Part shown: positions 21,664-33,670 of the stretch, piece after piece
How the letters are laid out: each line of letters opens with the position of its first letter
How positions within the stretch are numbered: position 1 is the stretch's first letter
Assembly: GCA_024500155.1 (NCBI GenBank)
Contig: CM044879.1
Location: 9,119,572 to 9,183,571 of the forward strand
DNA: 64,000 bases
DNA from: Chenopodium formosanum
Lineage: Eukaryota; Streptophyta; Magnoliopsida; Caryophyllales; Amaranthaceae
Reading direction: 5' to 3'
The notes under the pieces: generated by a model
The model's database searches: none
Seen by the model: only the letters and a program-made list of their open reading frames with translations
Told to the model about the DNA's origin: nothing
Program-made: the position numbers and the translations under genes

Positions 21664-22689
21664 CAGTAGGTTTTTACAAATGTAAACAACAACATCACCA
21701 GATTTGAGGTTAAAAATAAAAAATGATTAAAAAAATCCGGATACATGAATTATCCGGGACGGAACACGGGATGACTTATCAATTACCCGAAGATTTGGTT
21801 ATCCGAGTATCCGGATGTGAATACCCTTAAGGTATAGTCCCAATTAGGGACTATTCAAGCTATACTTCTAATTAGTATACCTGGAATAGGTATCCAAGCA
21901 AAGCATGATGCAAAACAAGTTATGCATGTAACATTTGAAATAAACTTTAATTTAACAATATCCACACAACTTTCAACAAATAAAAGTTTTTACAATACTG
22001 CAATAATCTATTACTTCCCCTACTTTTTTTTCTTACTTGCAATACACATTTTATCACGCTATTCAAAGAAGTGATTAAACTAGGTAAACGAATGAATTAA
22101 ACTATAAAATTTAAATAATAGCAACCTCTTCTTATAGGCGGTAAAATTTTGTAAATTAATTTATCCATAACCAAGTCTAATATCATCCTTAAAATACATG
22201 TCAAAGGGGTGCATTGCAACTAAATAAAAATGGAGAAAGTATAAACCAAGCATTTTGCCGCATTTTTTTTATCCTAAGCATAGTTAAGTAATATGGAGTA
22301 TATGTTAGAGACTTGAGATTCTAAGCATGTTACCGATATCAAAGATCTAATACGTACTTTACATTACAAACCATGAAAATCATACACAAATCCTAGAATA
22401 TAATATCAATTAACACAACAACAGTACATTAGCTAAAAACCTAACCCCAATACTAAAATTTTCACAAGAAAATAGAGAAAAAAAAGGCTTAATTTAGCTA
22501 TTAACCTTTGAATCGAGCCAAATTAAAGAAAAACACCAAATTGCCTTTAAAATCCTACATTATTGGTCAAAGAACTTCACCAATCCAAGGCGAATATTAG
22601 CATTTGAGAACTCCTAAGTATTTCTAAAGAACATAGGAATTCTCTCATGAATGCTCTAACGGTTGTCTGTAAGTACTGACACAACTTCT
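21664..22689. other. AT-rich stretch without recognised gene
   Basis: No open frame, RNA gene or clear repeat boundary was found. It should contain the 5' side (gag region) of the adjacent Ty3-gypsy remnant, but nothing recognisable remains. Confidence 0.5.
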
Positions 22690-22699
22690 CATGATCTCG

Positions 22700-23488
22700 T
22701 TAGCTTGCTTACTAGTGAGAAATCCGACAAGTCAATCATTTTTACAAATGATGATTTTCCTTCAAAAGATACTACCCACAACAATGCATTATACTTAACT
22801 GTGGGGTGCAAGGGATGAAATATCCCTCTTAATTTGGTAGAATGGGTTAGCTGTAAATGTATGCCCATTGAGAACTGCAAAATACTTAGGCCTTAATCCA
22901 GAAAAAGATTTTCAATCAACAACACAAAGCATTAGGGCCTATGACAACTCGAGCAGATCGGTGTGTGGAACTGTTAAGCTACCAATTACCACAGGCCCTA
23001 TTCAAAATATGGTTGAATTCCATGTCATGGACACTAAACCTACATTATGGATACATGAGCTTGGTGCAATACCATCCTCACTTCATCAAATGATTAGGTT
23101 GAACAATGAAGGGCTTCCTATGACTATACATGCTTCTCCTCTCAAAATAGCTATAAATATCCAATCACTTTTAGAAATAAATCATGATAATGATGAAGAG
23201 GACATGTGGGGATTTGCCGCGGAGCCAATCTGCACAATCGAAATGGAAAAAAGCCATGAAGAACCATTCAAGCTCGATCCATATTCCACCCAGATAGTAA
23301 ACAACATCTTATTTAAGAGTGGTTACTTTCCTGGGATGCCTTTGGGAATAGGAATGAAGACATATCTCTTACTTCCTATTCCAAAGAAAAGATTATCTTT
23401 TGGATTGGGATACAAACCAACCAAAGAAGAACTAGAGTCTCACGATGCTAAAGCAAAGCACATAGAGATAACAATAAAAAAGGGATAA
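22700..23488 (+). pseudogene. pol: Ty3-gypsy aspartic protease and G-patch-like segment
   Basis: From 22700 one frame reads the usual retropepsin lead-in (KSDKSIIFTNDDFPSKDTTH) but has stops around the catalytic site near 22835, where the Asp-containing motif has decayed. From 22868 an unbroken 206-residue frame continues (PTTGPIQ-like region ITTGPIQNMVEFHVMD, LGAIPSSLHQMI). It ends with a glycine-rich FPGMPLGIGMKTYLLLPIPK...LGYKPTKEEL segment that resembles the G-patch region reported downstream of protease in Tat elements. Non-functional. Confidence 0.75.
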
Positions 23489-24419
23489 TTACTTTGCTCC
23501 CATCCTACTGACAAACCCTTAATGGAAAATTCATTAGGGAAGGAGAAAATTACCCATGTTATGAATTTCCAGAACCATTAGTTCTAGAAGGAATCAAGAA
23601 GCCTGGATTCGAAATATTTCACAATTGCTACTTCTAGAATGACGATTTCAAAATCGTCAAATCAAAACACCCAACCCCAGGGTGCTATGATAGGCGAGCA
23701 TTTCACTTGCTATTTGGACTAGAGCAAAACCATGTTGCTACATTGACTAATCAGAATACTATTCAAGATGAAGCTTTTGACCCAACCTCGTTGATCACCC
23801 CTTCTAAAGAAAACTTTTGAACATGGATGGAGAAAGTCTTTCAAATAGATCTATCATAAAGGTGATAAGCTGGAAATCATCACAAGCGAAGGAAAGATGT
23901 TTGAAGAATCGGACGACTAATATAGTGTAGACTTTAAGGAAGCTGAAAATTTGAGCCTTGTGGCCAATACTGAATCTTTATTTTCTAGTTCTAAGGACGG
24001 AGATTCCAGAAAGGATTCTTCTCTTGATGTACTCTCTTTTGAATTTTGTAATATAAGCTCTATTTCTGAGTATATGCCTTCTCTTGAATCTTTTGAATGC
24101 TATAACAATCAATCTAATGAAGATGATAATATTATTAAATTGGTTGAACTAATGAATGAATTAGAACAAAAGAACCCTATAATTAAAGAAATCGAAACAG
24201 TAGTCAATATAGGAACTAATGAAAACAAAAGAGAAGTCTAAATTGGCTTAACTTTAAATTCGGAAGAGCGATCGATCCTCATATTGACTCTCAAATAATT
24301 TGAAGACGTGTTCGCTTGGTCATACAAGGACATGCCTGGAATATATAGATAGGGAAATTGCGGAACATACCATTCCCTTAAACCCTACCTCTAAACCAGT
24401 AAAATAAAAACTTCAACGA
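23489..24419 (+). pseudogene. Ty3-gypsy protease-reverse transcriptase linker
   Basis: Several frame breaks occur. A 96-codon open piece (23951-24241) is acidic and serine-rich, followed in broken frames by a region resembling the EFEDVFAWSYKDMPG motif that precedes reverse transcriptase in plant gypsy elements (near 24295-24345). Confidence 0.55.
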
Positions 24420-25052
24420 ATGAAACCTGATGTCGCGTTTAAAATAAAAGAAGAAGTACAAAAGAAATTAGACGCAGGTTTCAGTTGCGTATGTAATTAC
24501 CCAGAATGGGTAGCAAACATCGTCCTAGTCTCTAAAAAGGATGGACGAGTTCGCATGTGTGACGAATTTAGGGACCTTAATAAGGCTAGCCCTAAAGACG
24601 ACTTTCCTCTACCTCATATTGATATATTGGTAGATAAAACGGCTGAACATGCGATGTTATCCTTTATGGATGGATACGCAGGTTACAACCAAAATCTAAT
24701 GGCAAAAGAAGACGAAGAAAAGACATGCTTTTTCACCCCTTGGGGTACATATTGCTATACAGTCATGCCATTTGGTTTAAAAAATGCAGGAGCTACGTAC
24801 CAAAGAACGGCTACGACTCTCTTGCATGATATGATGCATAAATAAATAGAAATGTATGTGGATGATATGATTGTAAAGTCCAAAGATAGAATGAGACACA
24901 TAAAAGCTTTACGCAAATTCTTCGTTCGCATAAAAGAATATAAAATGCGATTGAATCCACAAAAATGCGCTTTCGGAGTAAATCCTGGCAAGTTGCTCAG
25001 ACACATAGTAAGCACACGTCGTATTGAGATCGATCCCTCTAAAATAAAGTAA
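24420..25052 (+). pseudogene. pol: Ty3-gypsy reverse transcriptase (broken)
   Basis: Motifs run in order: EVQKKLDAGF, YPEWVANIVLVSKKDGRVRMC, DFRDLN-like EFRDLNKASPKDDFPLPHID, SFMDGYAGYNQ, FGLKNAGATYQR, a TAA at 24842-24844, then the catalytic MYVDDMIVKS and LNPQKCAFGV. The stop lies nine bases before YVDD. A further stop occurs at 25050-25052. Active-site Asp residues are present, but the chain is broken. Confidence 0.88.
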
Positions 25053-25055
25053 TCG

Positions 25056-25454
25056 TTGATATGCTTCCCCCTCAAACTAGAAAAAGAAATTAGAGGGTTC
25101 CTTGGCAAACTGCAATACATTAGTCGGATTATCAATAAATTGATTATGACTTGTGAGCCAATATTTAAAAAATTGAAGAAGGAAGAAAAACATGAATGGG
25201 ACGATCAATGCCAAAAGGCCATTGAGAAAATCAAAGATCATCTCAAAAGTCCACCAGTTTTGGCACCACCAATACCCAAACTACCTTTTAGGCTATACAT
25301 CACAGTCACAGACACGGCCATAGGAGCCATGTTAGCACAAGAGGTAGAAAAAGTCGAGCGTGCAATATACTACATAATTAAAAAATTCATTCAATATGAA
25401 ACAAGATACAACACCTTGGAAAAAAACAAGTTTAGCATTAGTGTGGGCGACTAA
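25056..25454 (+). pseudogene. pol: Ty3-gypsy RNase H, first copy (broken)
   Basis: The frame contains the connection KKLKKEEKHEWDDQCQKA and the RNase H start PPVLAPP...LYITVTDTAIGAMLAQ, followed by the NTLEKNKFSI segment. It is interrupted at 25454 and resumes at 25525 (VMLAEFEIKYIPEKSIKGK). Confidence 0.8.
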
Positions 25455-25524
25455 AAAACTATGACATTACATGCTACCACAGACTACTCATGGATTTCTC
25501 AACAAAATCCGATAAAGTATTTGT

Positions 25525-26265
25525 TTGAACAACCACCTATATATACAAGAAAGAATATCCAAGTGGTTTGTAATGTTGGCCGAATTTGAAATAAAATATA
25601 TTCCTGAAAAATCAATAAAAGGGAAAGTAATTTCCGATATTCTGGCTCAACATCCTTTTCAAACAAGTCATGCAGAAACTACTCATCTTCCGGATGAAGA
25701 GATTCTCATGACGCAAGATGACAAATTGGTAATGTACTTCAACGGTGCATCCAATAAAAAAGGATGTGGCGTAGGAGTGTTACTCATAAGTCCAGAGGGA
25801 GCACATACGTACTCCAACCTTTGTCAAGCTAGACTTTGAGGTTACTAATAATGCCGCGGAGTGCGAAGCGTGCATTATTGGATTAGAAGCAATGGCTAGC
25901 ATAAGTGTGCAAAAATTAAAGGTATATGGAGATTCTAGTTTGATTATAAATCGATCATATACTTAAAAAAATGGAAAATAAAGAACTCCACAATGATATT
26001 ATACCAAGCACACCTAGAGCAACTCATCAAGCATTTTGAACATATTAATTTTAAATATCTCCCAAGGGATGATAATCAATTAGCCTCAATGATAAACATT
26101 CCAAATCACTTAAATATGATGCCATTATACGTTAATAGAAGAAAAGAACCAGCGTATTGCAACGCAATAAAGGAAATAAATGACATCGAAGGAGACAATC
26201 TTTGGTATGATCATATCCTCCAACATATTACCCATGGCACATATCCTGAAAATACTTCATCGTAA
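25525..26265 (+). pseudogene. pol: Ty3-gypsy second RNase H (Tat-type, broken)
   Basis: The first RNase H ends with SDILAQHPF, and then an archaeal-type RNase H begins: LVMYFNGASNKKGCGVGVLLISPEG (Asp replaced by Asn). After a stop at 25837-25839 the other frame carries NNAAECEACIIGLEAM and VYGDSSLIINR (near 25850-25955), which holds the catalytic Glu and Asp. A tail region KYLPRDDNQLAS follows. The doubled RNase H supports the Tat assignment. Confidence 0.78.
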
Positions 26266-26358
26266 GACCAACGAGCCTTGAGAAAACTCGCGGCCCAGTA
26301 TGGTCTATAAAATGGTCAATTATGCAAAAAGGGACCTAATCGTCAAAGCTTATTATGT

Positions 26359-27423
26359 ATGGACCAACCCGAATCCACACGTCTTATGGAGAACACTCAC
26401 AGAGGTGTTTGTGGACCATACACGAATGGTAAAATGTTTGCTAAAATAATTTCACGACAAGGGTACTATTGGTCCACTATGGAATATGATTGCATACAAT
26501 ATGTCAAAAAATGTCCTGGGTGTCAAATGATTGCTAATTTACAGCACCTTCCACCATTCGAACTATACAATCTCACTTCCCCTTGGCCTTTTTCGACTTG
26601 GGGAATTGTCATAATTGGTAAAATTTATCCAATAGGAGCAGGAGGGCACGATTACTTTACCAAGTTGATTGAGGCTGCTTCATACGTAAATATCACTTCT
26701 AAACATGTCGTAAAGTTTCTCAAACGAAACATAATTTGTAGAAATGGAGTTCCACACGAATTAATTAGTGATCGGGGATCTCAATTCAAAGCTGTAGTCG
26801 AGACCCTCTTAACTCGTTATAAAGTCAAACATCATCACTCATCTCCATATAGACCTCAAATGAATGGAGCTATAGAATCGGCAAATAAAAAACATAACAG
26901 TCATCATTAAGAAAATGGCAGAAAATTATAAAGACTGGCCAAATAAACTACACTTCGCAATACTATGGGGTTTTTGATCTTCCATACAAACATCAATAGG
27001 AGTAACTCCACACTCCTTAGAACGGACGCAGTTCAATCAGTCAAGCTGGAAATACCATCCCTACGCATCATACTCGAAAGTAAGCTACCGGAAGCTGAAT
27101 GGGTAAGAGCGAGGTATGAAGAGCTATTATTCCTTGACGAACGACGATTAAGAGCTTTGCATCATGTATAAGTCTACCAACGACGCATTGCGCGACATTT
27201 TAACAAAAGGGTACGACCCAGAAATATCAAAGAAGGTGACTTTGTGCTAAAAGAGGTTAGGGGTCCACCAACCGATCCAAGAGGGAAATTCAAACCTAAT
27301 TGGATAGGACCCTACCGCGTAATTGAAATTCTATCAGGAGGAGCTGTCAGATTAATGGATATTTGAGGTGATGAAATCCGCCAATTAATAAACATTGATC
27401 AACTTAAAAAATATTACATATGA
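26359..27423 (+). pseudogene. pol: Ty3-gypsy integrase (broken)
   Basis: The zinc module is HRGVCG...CPGCQ. The catalytic core has Val where the first Asp is expected (GIVIIGKI near 26600), Asp in SDRGSQF (26770) and Glu in NGAIESANK (26870). The frame then breaks near 26910 and continues as ARYEELLFLDERRLRAL and, after another stop at 27169-27171, FVLKEVRG...WIGPYRVIEI and a YYI terminus at 27423. The loss of the first catalytic Asp and the frame breaks make it inactive. Confidence 0.85.
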
Positions 27424-28346
27424 AATCCGAATAAACTCGTTCATTCATTAAATAAATCATTTTTTATAGCATTCAATTAAAAGATTCTAAGTGTTACGCA
27501 CTTTATCGAATAACACGGTAAAGTCCATAACACTTGGGGGGTAATTTAAAAATAATAGGACCATTCTAAGTGTTCAGATTTTTTTTTTCGAGCATCGCGA
27601 AAAACTCTTCACGCTTGGGGGTTAATAACGCGAAAAAAAAAATTAACACTCATAGTACAGGTGTCGCGCGCAACCAGAATAGTTGCGCGTGGATGTCATG
27701 TGCAACAGGTCTAGTGCGCGCGACAGGCTCACGCAACCTTTGACGTTGAGCGCGCCACCTGATGACGAACTACGTACGAACCCATAATTTTTACGCTTGA
27801 ATAAAGTTGCAAACTTTTACTTGCAATAAAAAGAGGGTGTTTTTCGAAAATAATATATACTCAGAAAATAAAAATTAAACTTTGATTTAAGTTTTTTTAA
27901 CAAAGTTTGATTAAATTTTCATACAATTTCTACATAAGAGATTGAAGAAAAATAATAAAAAAATAATTATAATAAACATTGCAAAGAACTACGTAAAGAC
28001 CTGATTTCGTAATACGAATACTTAGGCAATCTTTGTGATTCGGTCATATCATAAAAAAAAAAATAATAAAGCTCATTTTATTTCATTCAAAATTCAAAAC
28101 AAGAGACATTATTGAACTAGATAATAAATTAAAAAAAAAAAAAAGCATAGAGTGATTACACTTTATTCAAATTAAACTAATAATAAACTTGTGTAACACT
28201 CTAAGGTTTTATTATATCCTCGATTGTCACCGTCGACGAAGGAGTAGTTTCCATTGCAGTAGTCTCAGCAACCTTAGAGCTTTCCCCTTCACCCTTCTTA
28301 TTGACCTAAACATTGTTCTTCAATTTAGGAATTGGGGTCTTTTCAA
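27424..28346. other. Non-coding region after the gypsy pol, with GCGCGC-rich block
   Basis: It contains two similar purine tracts (cacttggggggtaat near 27530 and cttgggggttaat near 27613) and a CG-rich block at 27659-27770 with gcgcgcaac motifs. The rest is AT-rich. No gene seen. Confidence 0.5.
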
Positions 28347-31080
28347 CTATTTTTCCCTTTCCTTTAGCATTTGTTGGGGTCCTTTGCGAGTATTTGGTGA
28401 TGGTTCTTTAATTATCATACCTTGTTGCACGGGTTTAGAAGGAGCCTTTTTCTTTGGTTCCTTTGAACGAGCCTTAGGGGATGAGAAGTCTAATTTTCTT
28501 CTCACTCCTTTGTTTTGCCCACTAGGAGGAGTAGTGGTGGCCGAATGCATCAAGGGCTTGGGTGGATTGCGAGCCGTGGCGGCTTGATGTTGCAATCAAG
28601 CCTTGTTTAGTTCGCCCTTGCCCGCCGCGTTCATCCAAGCCTTGTAGAAGGAAGATAAAACAATACTCGTGGTAGGATTTTGTACTACCCATTTAGGAAG
28701 ACTTGACCATATTCCATCCAACGAGGAATTCGTTCGGGTTTAAAGATCACATCTTAGGGGCATCACAATCCTGATGGGGAATAATTTGTTTCATCCCATA
28801 TTGTCTCATCACCCTGCAAGGAAATATGTAAATAGTACTAGATAGGCCTAGAAGCCTAATATAGAGGAAATTAAAACTATTCCTAACCATACTACTTATG
28901 TTCCACCAAGGAATCACAAAGCGTATGTTAGGAATCCCGTGACAGAAAAACGACGTCCATTCTTCTTCATTCTTGTGTTTGTAGATATTTCGACATCTAG
29001 GTAATGTCCATACTCCATTAACCTCAAGGTTTTGTGTGGCTGATCAACAATTTGCAAATGCTCCATGAGTCGAGTCTGAAAAAAATAGAGGAAAATTAAT
29101 TTGCGACATTACACAAGCAGGTGCGCGCGCATTAAAATCAGTCGCGCGAGCCATCCGCGTGCATCAAAGAAGATTGCGCTGGTCAAGCCAGCGCAACTTC
29201 TTAACATGCGCTGCAATACGACGAAAAAAAACGTACGTGTAATAGGAGAGGAATTCCCGTGAAACCATTCTTTTTAGGGTCTCCTCTAAGGCGATTCAAG
29301 CAAAGAATGGTTTCCGCCAAAGCTAAAGGAGCGGGTGAATGACATCCCTCTATTTGCTCTACTATGGTGTTGAAGCATAAAGGTTTTGATGATGAGAAAC
29401 TTAAACTAAAGCAAACTCGACTAATAAAGGTTTTCAAGTGTTTGATTAGTTTAAGTGAAGTTGATCATGGTGATGGAAGAAGTAGTTGGAACTAAGAAGA
29501 CTTGAAGAGATCTTTATAAAAGAAGTTAAACAAATCAGATGAAGAGTTCCCTTACAAGAACTGAGTTCCCTAACAGGAACTTGAAGACAGCAAGCTGAGG
29601 TTCTTTGTAGGAACTCAACTAGCTTGGAGCCCAAGTAATCTGCCTGAACAAAAGCGCGGCGCAGCATTTAATTTAGTTAAGGTTTTATCTTTCTAGATTA
29701 TTTTTAATATGTTAAGTAGGTTATTGTACAAAGTCTATTAGAAGCGTGACAAGTTAAGCTTGGTAAATAAATAAAACGAAAAATAATAAAAGATTGATTT
29801 TAGGAAAAGATTTTCTAAACGATTTATTTTCCTTAAATCAGTTTGTTGAAAAGATAATTCTTTTTAACAAATTATCTTTTTATCTTTATTTTCTAGAAAA
29901 TATTTTATTCATGTGATTTACGTAAAACCGTGTTTTAAAGATAAGTTAATTTAACTTATTTATCTTTTAGAAAACCTACTTTCTATACGAGTGTGACTTG
30001 TATAAATAGTAGAGAGCAAAATGGTTTTAGCTAAGGTTCTTATGAGTTTATGCGTGAAGAAATCACTGTGCGTAATTGAGTAAGTTTACCAAGCTTCTAA
30101 CTTGTCATATTAGTTTCGGATTTCGTGCATTGCTTGCCTGACATACTAGGTGTCGAATTCTTGTATTGGGTTGGGTTATTTGGGTGTGTTTATTGTTTTA
30201 TTATACACAGTTTTGTAAGCTTCTTGGTGAGGCTGAGTGTTTGTACTTTGGTAGTACGAGGAGTACTTTGGTGGTACGAATGAATCTAGGTGTTGTTCTT
30301 AGGTTGGGTAGGATAGGGTCCTATCAAGTAGCAAGTCCACTGAGGAACTTGTGAAATAAAGGTCTATGTCTAATAGGTTGTAACTTTGTGTTTGCCCTAT
30401 TATAGTGTAGTTTGTGTGTTTGAAATCCCTAAGGCAGGGTCGCGGTTTTACTTCCAGTTGGGCGCTGGAAGGTTTCCTCGTAAAATCTGTGTGTGCTTTT
30501 AAGTTCCTATATGTATTGTTTTATAATCCGCAAAAAGTAGTCATTAGGAACTCGATACAATTCACCCCCCCTCTTGTATTAATCGTCTCAACTAACATAT
30601 GGACACCATGGAATAATCTCCATACTCTTTACCTTTCCTAAGTAAACAATTAACAACAAGATAATAACATAAAGCACGAATCTTAAAACAATGTTTAGTC
30701 AAGTTGTCACGAGGGGTGACGAAATGTTCAATAAATTGAATCGAATTCACACCTTCTTCTTTTCCAATGTTACTCATATCATTGTCACTCAAACCGAAAA
30801 TATTTTGAAATACAGGTTTGGGATCTGACAAGTTAGGTGCATATGTCACGGGGAAAGTATTTGCAGCGTAGTAGAGCCTCAAACTTGCCAGGTAATGGGG
30901 CAATCTCGTCCCCTTTAAAAAGGAAAATGTGGTGGCTTGAGTCCTAGTGATTGATAGCGGCATGGAGAAAATCAAAGTTTATCACTAGTTGCATATAACT
31001 CAATAAAGGGTCTAGGTGGTATATTTTGAAATCTAATTTATCCTCAGTTGAAGGGGAAGTGACCCATTGCTTCAAACGTT
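28347..31080 (-). pseudogene. Antisense ORF of the gypsy element (plant-mobile-domain/DUF7745-like)
   Basis: On the minus strand a broken but coherent protein runs from about 31080 to 28347. Segments seen: KQWVTSPSTEDKLDFKIYHL, SYMQLVINFDFLHAAINH, KGTRLPHYLASLRLYYAANT, a long frame ending GKEYGDYSMVS at 30610, then after the solo LTR VEQIEGCHSPAPLALAETIL, later HGIPNIRFVIPWWN, RVMRQYGMKQIIP, and a basic tail GVRRKLDFSSPKARSKEP. The order and look fit plant-mobile-domain-type proteins, and antisense extra ORFs downstream of pol are known in some Tat-clade elements. A likely intron lies at about 29090-29200. The family name needs a profile search. Confidence 0.6.
29368..30597 (+). repeat. Solo LTR (plus strand) with TATGG target duplication
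   Basis: This 1230-bp sequence starts TGTTGAAGC and ends AACTAACA, flanked by TATGG at 29363-29367 and 30598-30602. It is inserted in the antisense ORF; removal with one TATGG restores the reading frame across the site. It matches the minus-strand LTR at 19455-20679. Short open frames inside it are not called. Confidence 0.9.
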
Positions 31081-31089
31081 GTTCAAAGG

Positions 31090-31489
31090 TTTTTCACCAT
31101 TTTTCAATATACAAAAAAAAGAGGGAGAGAATTGAGAGAGATTAATTTTTTTTAATTTCTTTTATTATTACTAAGCGAATGAATGCGAGATGATCAAAAG
31201 CCTACACAAAACCACGTTTAAATAGACCCAAGAGGGGCAAATTTTCGACAATTTTTGCTCAAAGGAAAGTTCGCCAGCAGGTGGCGCGCGCAACTCACAA
31301 CGGTTTAAAAACCAATTTACATGCGTGTGACAGCCACGTACAACACATCCAGTTACGCGCGTCTGGTCTGTCGCGGCATGTGGGTAAGAATTATTTCTTT
31401 CGCGACGGTTTAAAAACAGTTGGTGATTTTACAAACACCAATAGTTTTTGTGGGTCATCGATGTATTGAAGTCATGGGGTTTATTCTTA
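31090..31489. other. Non-coding end of the gypsy region
   Basis: It holds a third CG-rich block (ggtggcgcgcgcaac near 31279) similar to those at 27659 and 29112. Otherwise AT-rich. A gypsy LTR might begin here, but I could not define one. Confidence 0.45.
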
Positions 31490-31519
31490 TACTCCATCTG
31501 TCACTTATTTAGTGGCATA

Positions 31520-32760
31520 CTAGAATAGTGCCCGTACAATGTACGATAGTATTAATTTTTTTTCCAATAAATAATTTGTGATATAATAAAAAAAAATGAG
31601 GCAACTTATGTGTAATTAAAAAAAACACAATTGCAATGCATGTAAGATAGATGAAATAATAAGACAAAAATTATTAAAATCACAATTGAAAAATAAATAA
31701 TATTGTTGATTAATTGTGTTGTAAATATTTAAAAAATAGTATACATTATATTACATTAATGATGCATGTATTTCCAACATATTACTATACGATGTAGATG
31801 TCCTATGAATTTTTATTAATGAACTAATTAGGTTATTAAAAAAAAAAAAAAAAACTATATAATTGAAGATAAGTAGAATAATTGTAAAAATAAAATAAAT
31901 ATAAATAAATAAAAAATTGGCATCATATATTTGTAGCTTGACATATGTCCATAATGATCGATGTACGCATTACCTGTTATAGTACTCCCTCCGTTTTCTT
32001 TTACTTGCAACACTTCCCTAAAAAGGAAATGTCACAATACTTGCAACACACTATAAGAGGAAAGTTACTTTAGGGAAAAACTATACTATTTCCCTTATTT
32101 AAAGCATATGGCCCACTAAATTACACTCCTAGCAACTACTCATCCCATTTTAAAGTGTATTATATCATGTGAACCCCACATTTCTTAAATACCATGAAAA
32201 AGTATGTGTTGCATCTAAAAAAAACGGAGGAAGTAATATTTAATAGATATTTTGAAGGGAAAAAAAGTTAGAAGTTGGAAAATTATTACAAAAATATTTA
32301 ACCGAAAATTAACTCAATTATTATTGGTTCATAAGATTTAAAATCAACACCATGAATATAATTATTATAACTTTTTTTTTCTCATTGAACACCATTATTG
32401 TACAGCTATATGCCTATATATATAATGGTAATTCAAACATTAATATTGTAGTTTTGGCTCCATTATTTTATACTCTCCACCATTTTCTACATTCTAAATT
32501 ATATAATATCCCCATCATTTAAAAGGTCTCATAATCTTGTGTAACTATTTTAATTAAATTGAACACGAATTATAAAAAGAACACAATTATTACAAGATAA
32601 TATATAAGATTAGGAATGATATTATTATAGTTGTATTTTACAAATATTCCAAAAATAAAAGATTTTTGCTAAAAGGGAAAGGGGGAGTTTTGGAGGGAAA
32701 AAAACAGCACCAGTAAATGACATGTGTCATATCTGGTGTCTGTTTCAGTATTATATTATA
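31520..32760 (-). mobile_element. Non-autonomous Helitron, first of three abutting copies
   Basis: On the minus strand its 3' end is cgtacattgtacgggc...CTAG (hairpin then CTAG) with host A before it. Its other end carries the gacatgtgtcat palindrome and ctggtgtctgttt motif found near the 5' ends of other copies. It contains a Stowaway at 31985-32233. The 5' TC is not clear. Confidence 0.6.
31985..32233. mobile_element. Stowaway MITE
   Basis: CTCCCTCCGTTTTCTTTTA...AAAACGGAGGAAG, flanked by TA; 249 bp. The same family is found at 34390-34895. Confidence 0.88.
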
Positions 32761-33273
32761 CTAGGTAAGCCCCGTGCGATGCACGGTTTTAAAATAAGAA
32801 ATGAATTATAGACTCTTTAGCACATGTTGAGAGAAAACAGCTACTTTCTCTGTAGTACTTTCTAAATATGTATGAAAATACAATCTTCAAAAATCCATTA
32901 TTTTCATTTTATTTTTTGACACAAAAAAAATGAAAATACTGGATTTTTGAAAATTGTATTTTCATATATAATTAGAAAGTACTACAGAGAAATAGCATAA
33001 TATTTAATTAGGAAGAATCAATTAAACTACGTAATGTATTATTAGCTTTTTTTACAACTACTTGTAAATAATAAAATAGCATAATATGCGTTGAAAACCT
33101 AAAATTTAAAATTCAATTTAAATTTAATGTTAAAAACAGTTAAATAGGGTAGCCCAAAATGGAAATTTTTTTTTAAAAAAATATGACACCATCCTTGCAT
33201 TTTGGCGGGAAAAAATTAAATGAGAAAGTGACACATAAGACGTTAGCGGTTGTTACTTTAGTAATATTATAGA
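32761..33273 (-). mobile_element. Non-autonomous Helitron, second of three abutting copies
   Basis: On the minus strand it begins TCTATAATATTACTAAAG and ends ccgtgcatcgcacggggcttacCTAG, with a perfect hairpin before CTAG. It directly abuts the neighbouring copies on both sides. It contains a 149-bp palindromic MITE. Confidence 0.75.
32844..32992. mobile_element. Palindromic MITE or hairpin, TA-flanked
   Basis: Arms of about 70 bp (ctttctctgtagtactttct ... inverse) surround a short loop near 32920 and are flanked by TA. It is almost a perfect foldback, so its transcript would be a miRNA-like hairpin; a Stowaway-like element is the likelier origin. Confidence 0.65.
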
Positions 33274-33505
33274 CTAGGTTAGTTCCCGTGCCATGCACGA
33301 TTATTTTAATTGCCCCATATTTTCTTTTGATAAATTATTTTACAGCATACAAAATATAAAGCTAATATCGTTATAGAATCAATTATATTCCACCAGAATT
33401 ACATCTTCTTAAAAAAAAATTATTTATTTCCCTATTACTACGTACTTAATTGTGTAACAACTTAAGAAAGGTAAATATTATTGCTTGTATATTTTGTTGA
33501 CAAGA

Positions 33506-33580
<75 letters not shown>

Positions 33581-33670
33581 CCTTAAATAAATTTTTCTAT
33601 TTAAAAAAAAGGACACACCACAAATTGACACGTGTCATTTCTGGTGTGTCTTTTAGTATATAGTTATTGA
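33274..33670 (-). mobile_element. Non-autonomous Helitron, third of three abutting copies
   Basis: On the minus strand it starts TCAATAACTATATACTAAAAG and ends tgcatggcacgggaactaacCTAG. It carries the gacacgtgtcat palindrome near its 5' end and a (TA)n microsatellite. It is followed by T, as expected. Confidence 0.7.
33508..33576. repeat. (TA)n microsatellite, 69 bp
   Basis: Uninterrupted alternating A and T inside the third Helitron. The apparent Tyr-Ile open frames on both strands are artefacts of this repeat. Confidence 0.97.

Larger units (their letters stand above)
22690..27423 (+). mobile_element. Decayed Ty3-gypsy element of the Tat/Ogre type (pol region)
   Basis: Protease, G-patch-like segment, reverse transcriptase, RNase H, a second RNase H and integrase follow in gypsy order on the plus strand, with at least seven stops or frame breaks. 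The extra RNase H with its own acidic residues is the known mark of the Tat clade. Gag and both LTRs were not identified. Confidence 0.85.

Noticed and set aside
27520..27630. Purine tracts as proof of a gypsy 3' LTR start
   Set aside because: Two similar G-rich tracts occur, but no matching LTR pair could be found on either side.
30166..30641. Open frames in the solo LTR
   Set aside because: Non-coding LTR sequence; the minus-strand copy at 19455 does not preserve them.
33446..33663. Tyr-Ile repeat proteins on both strands
   Set aside because: Direct translation of the (TA)n microsatellite.
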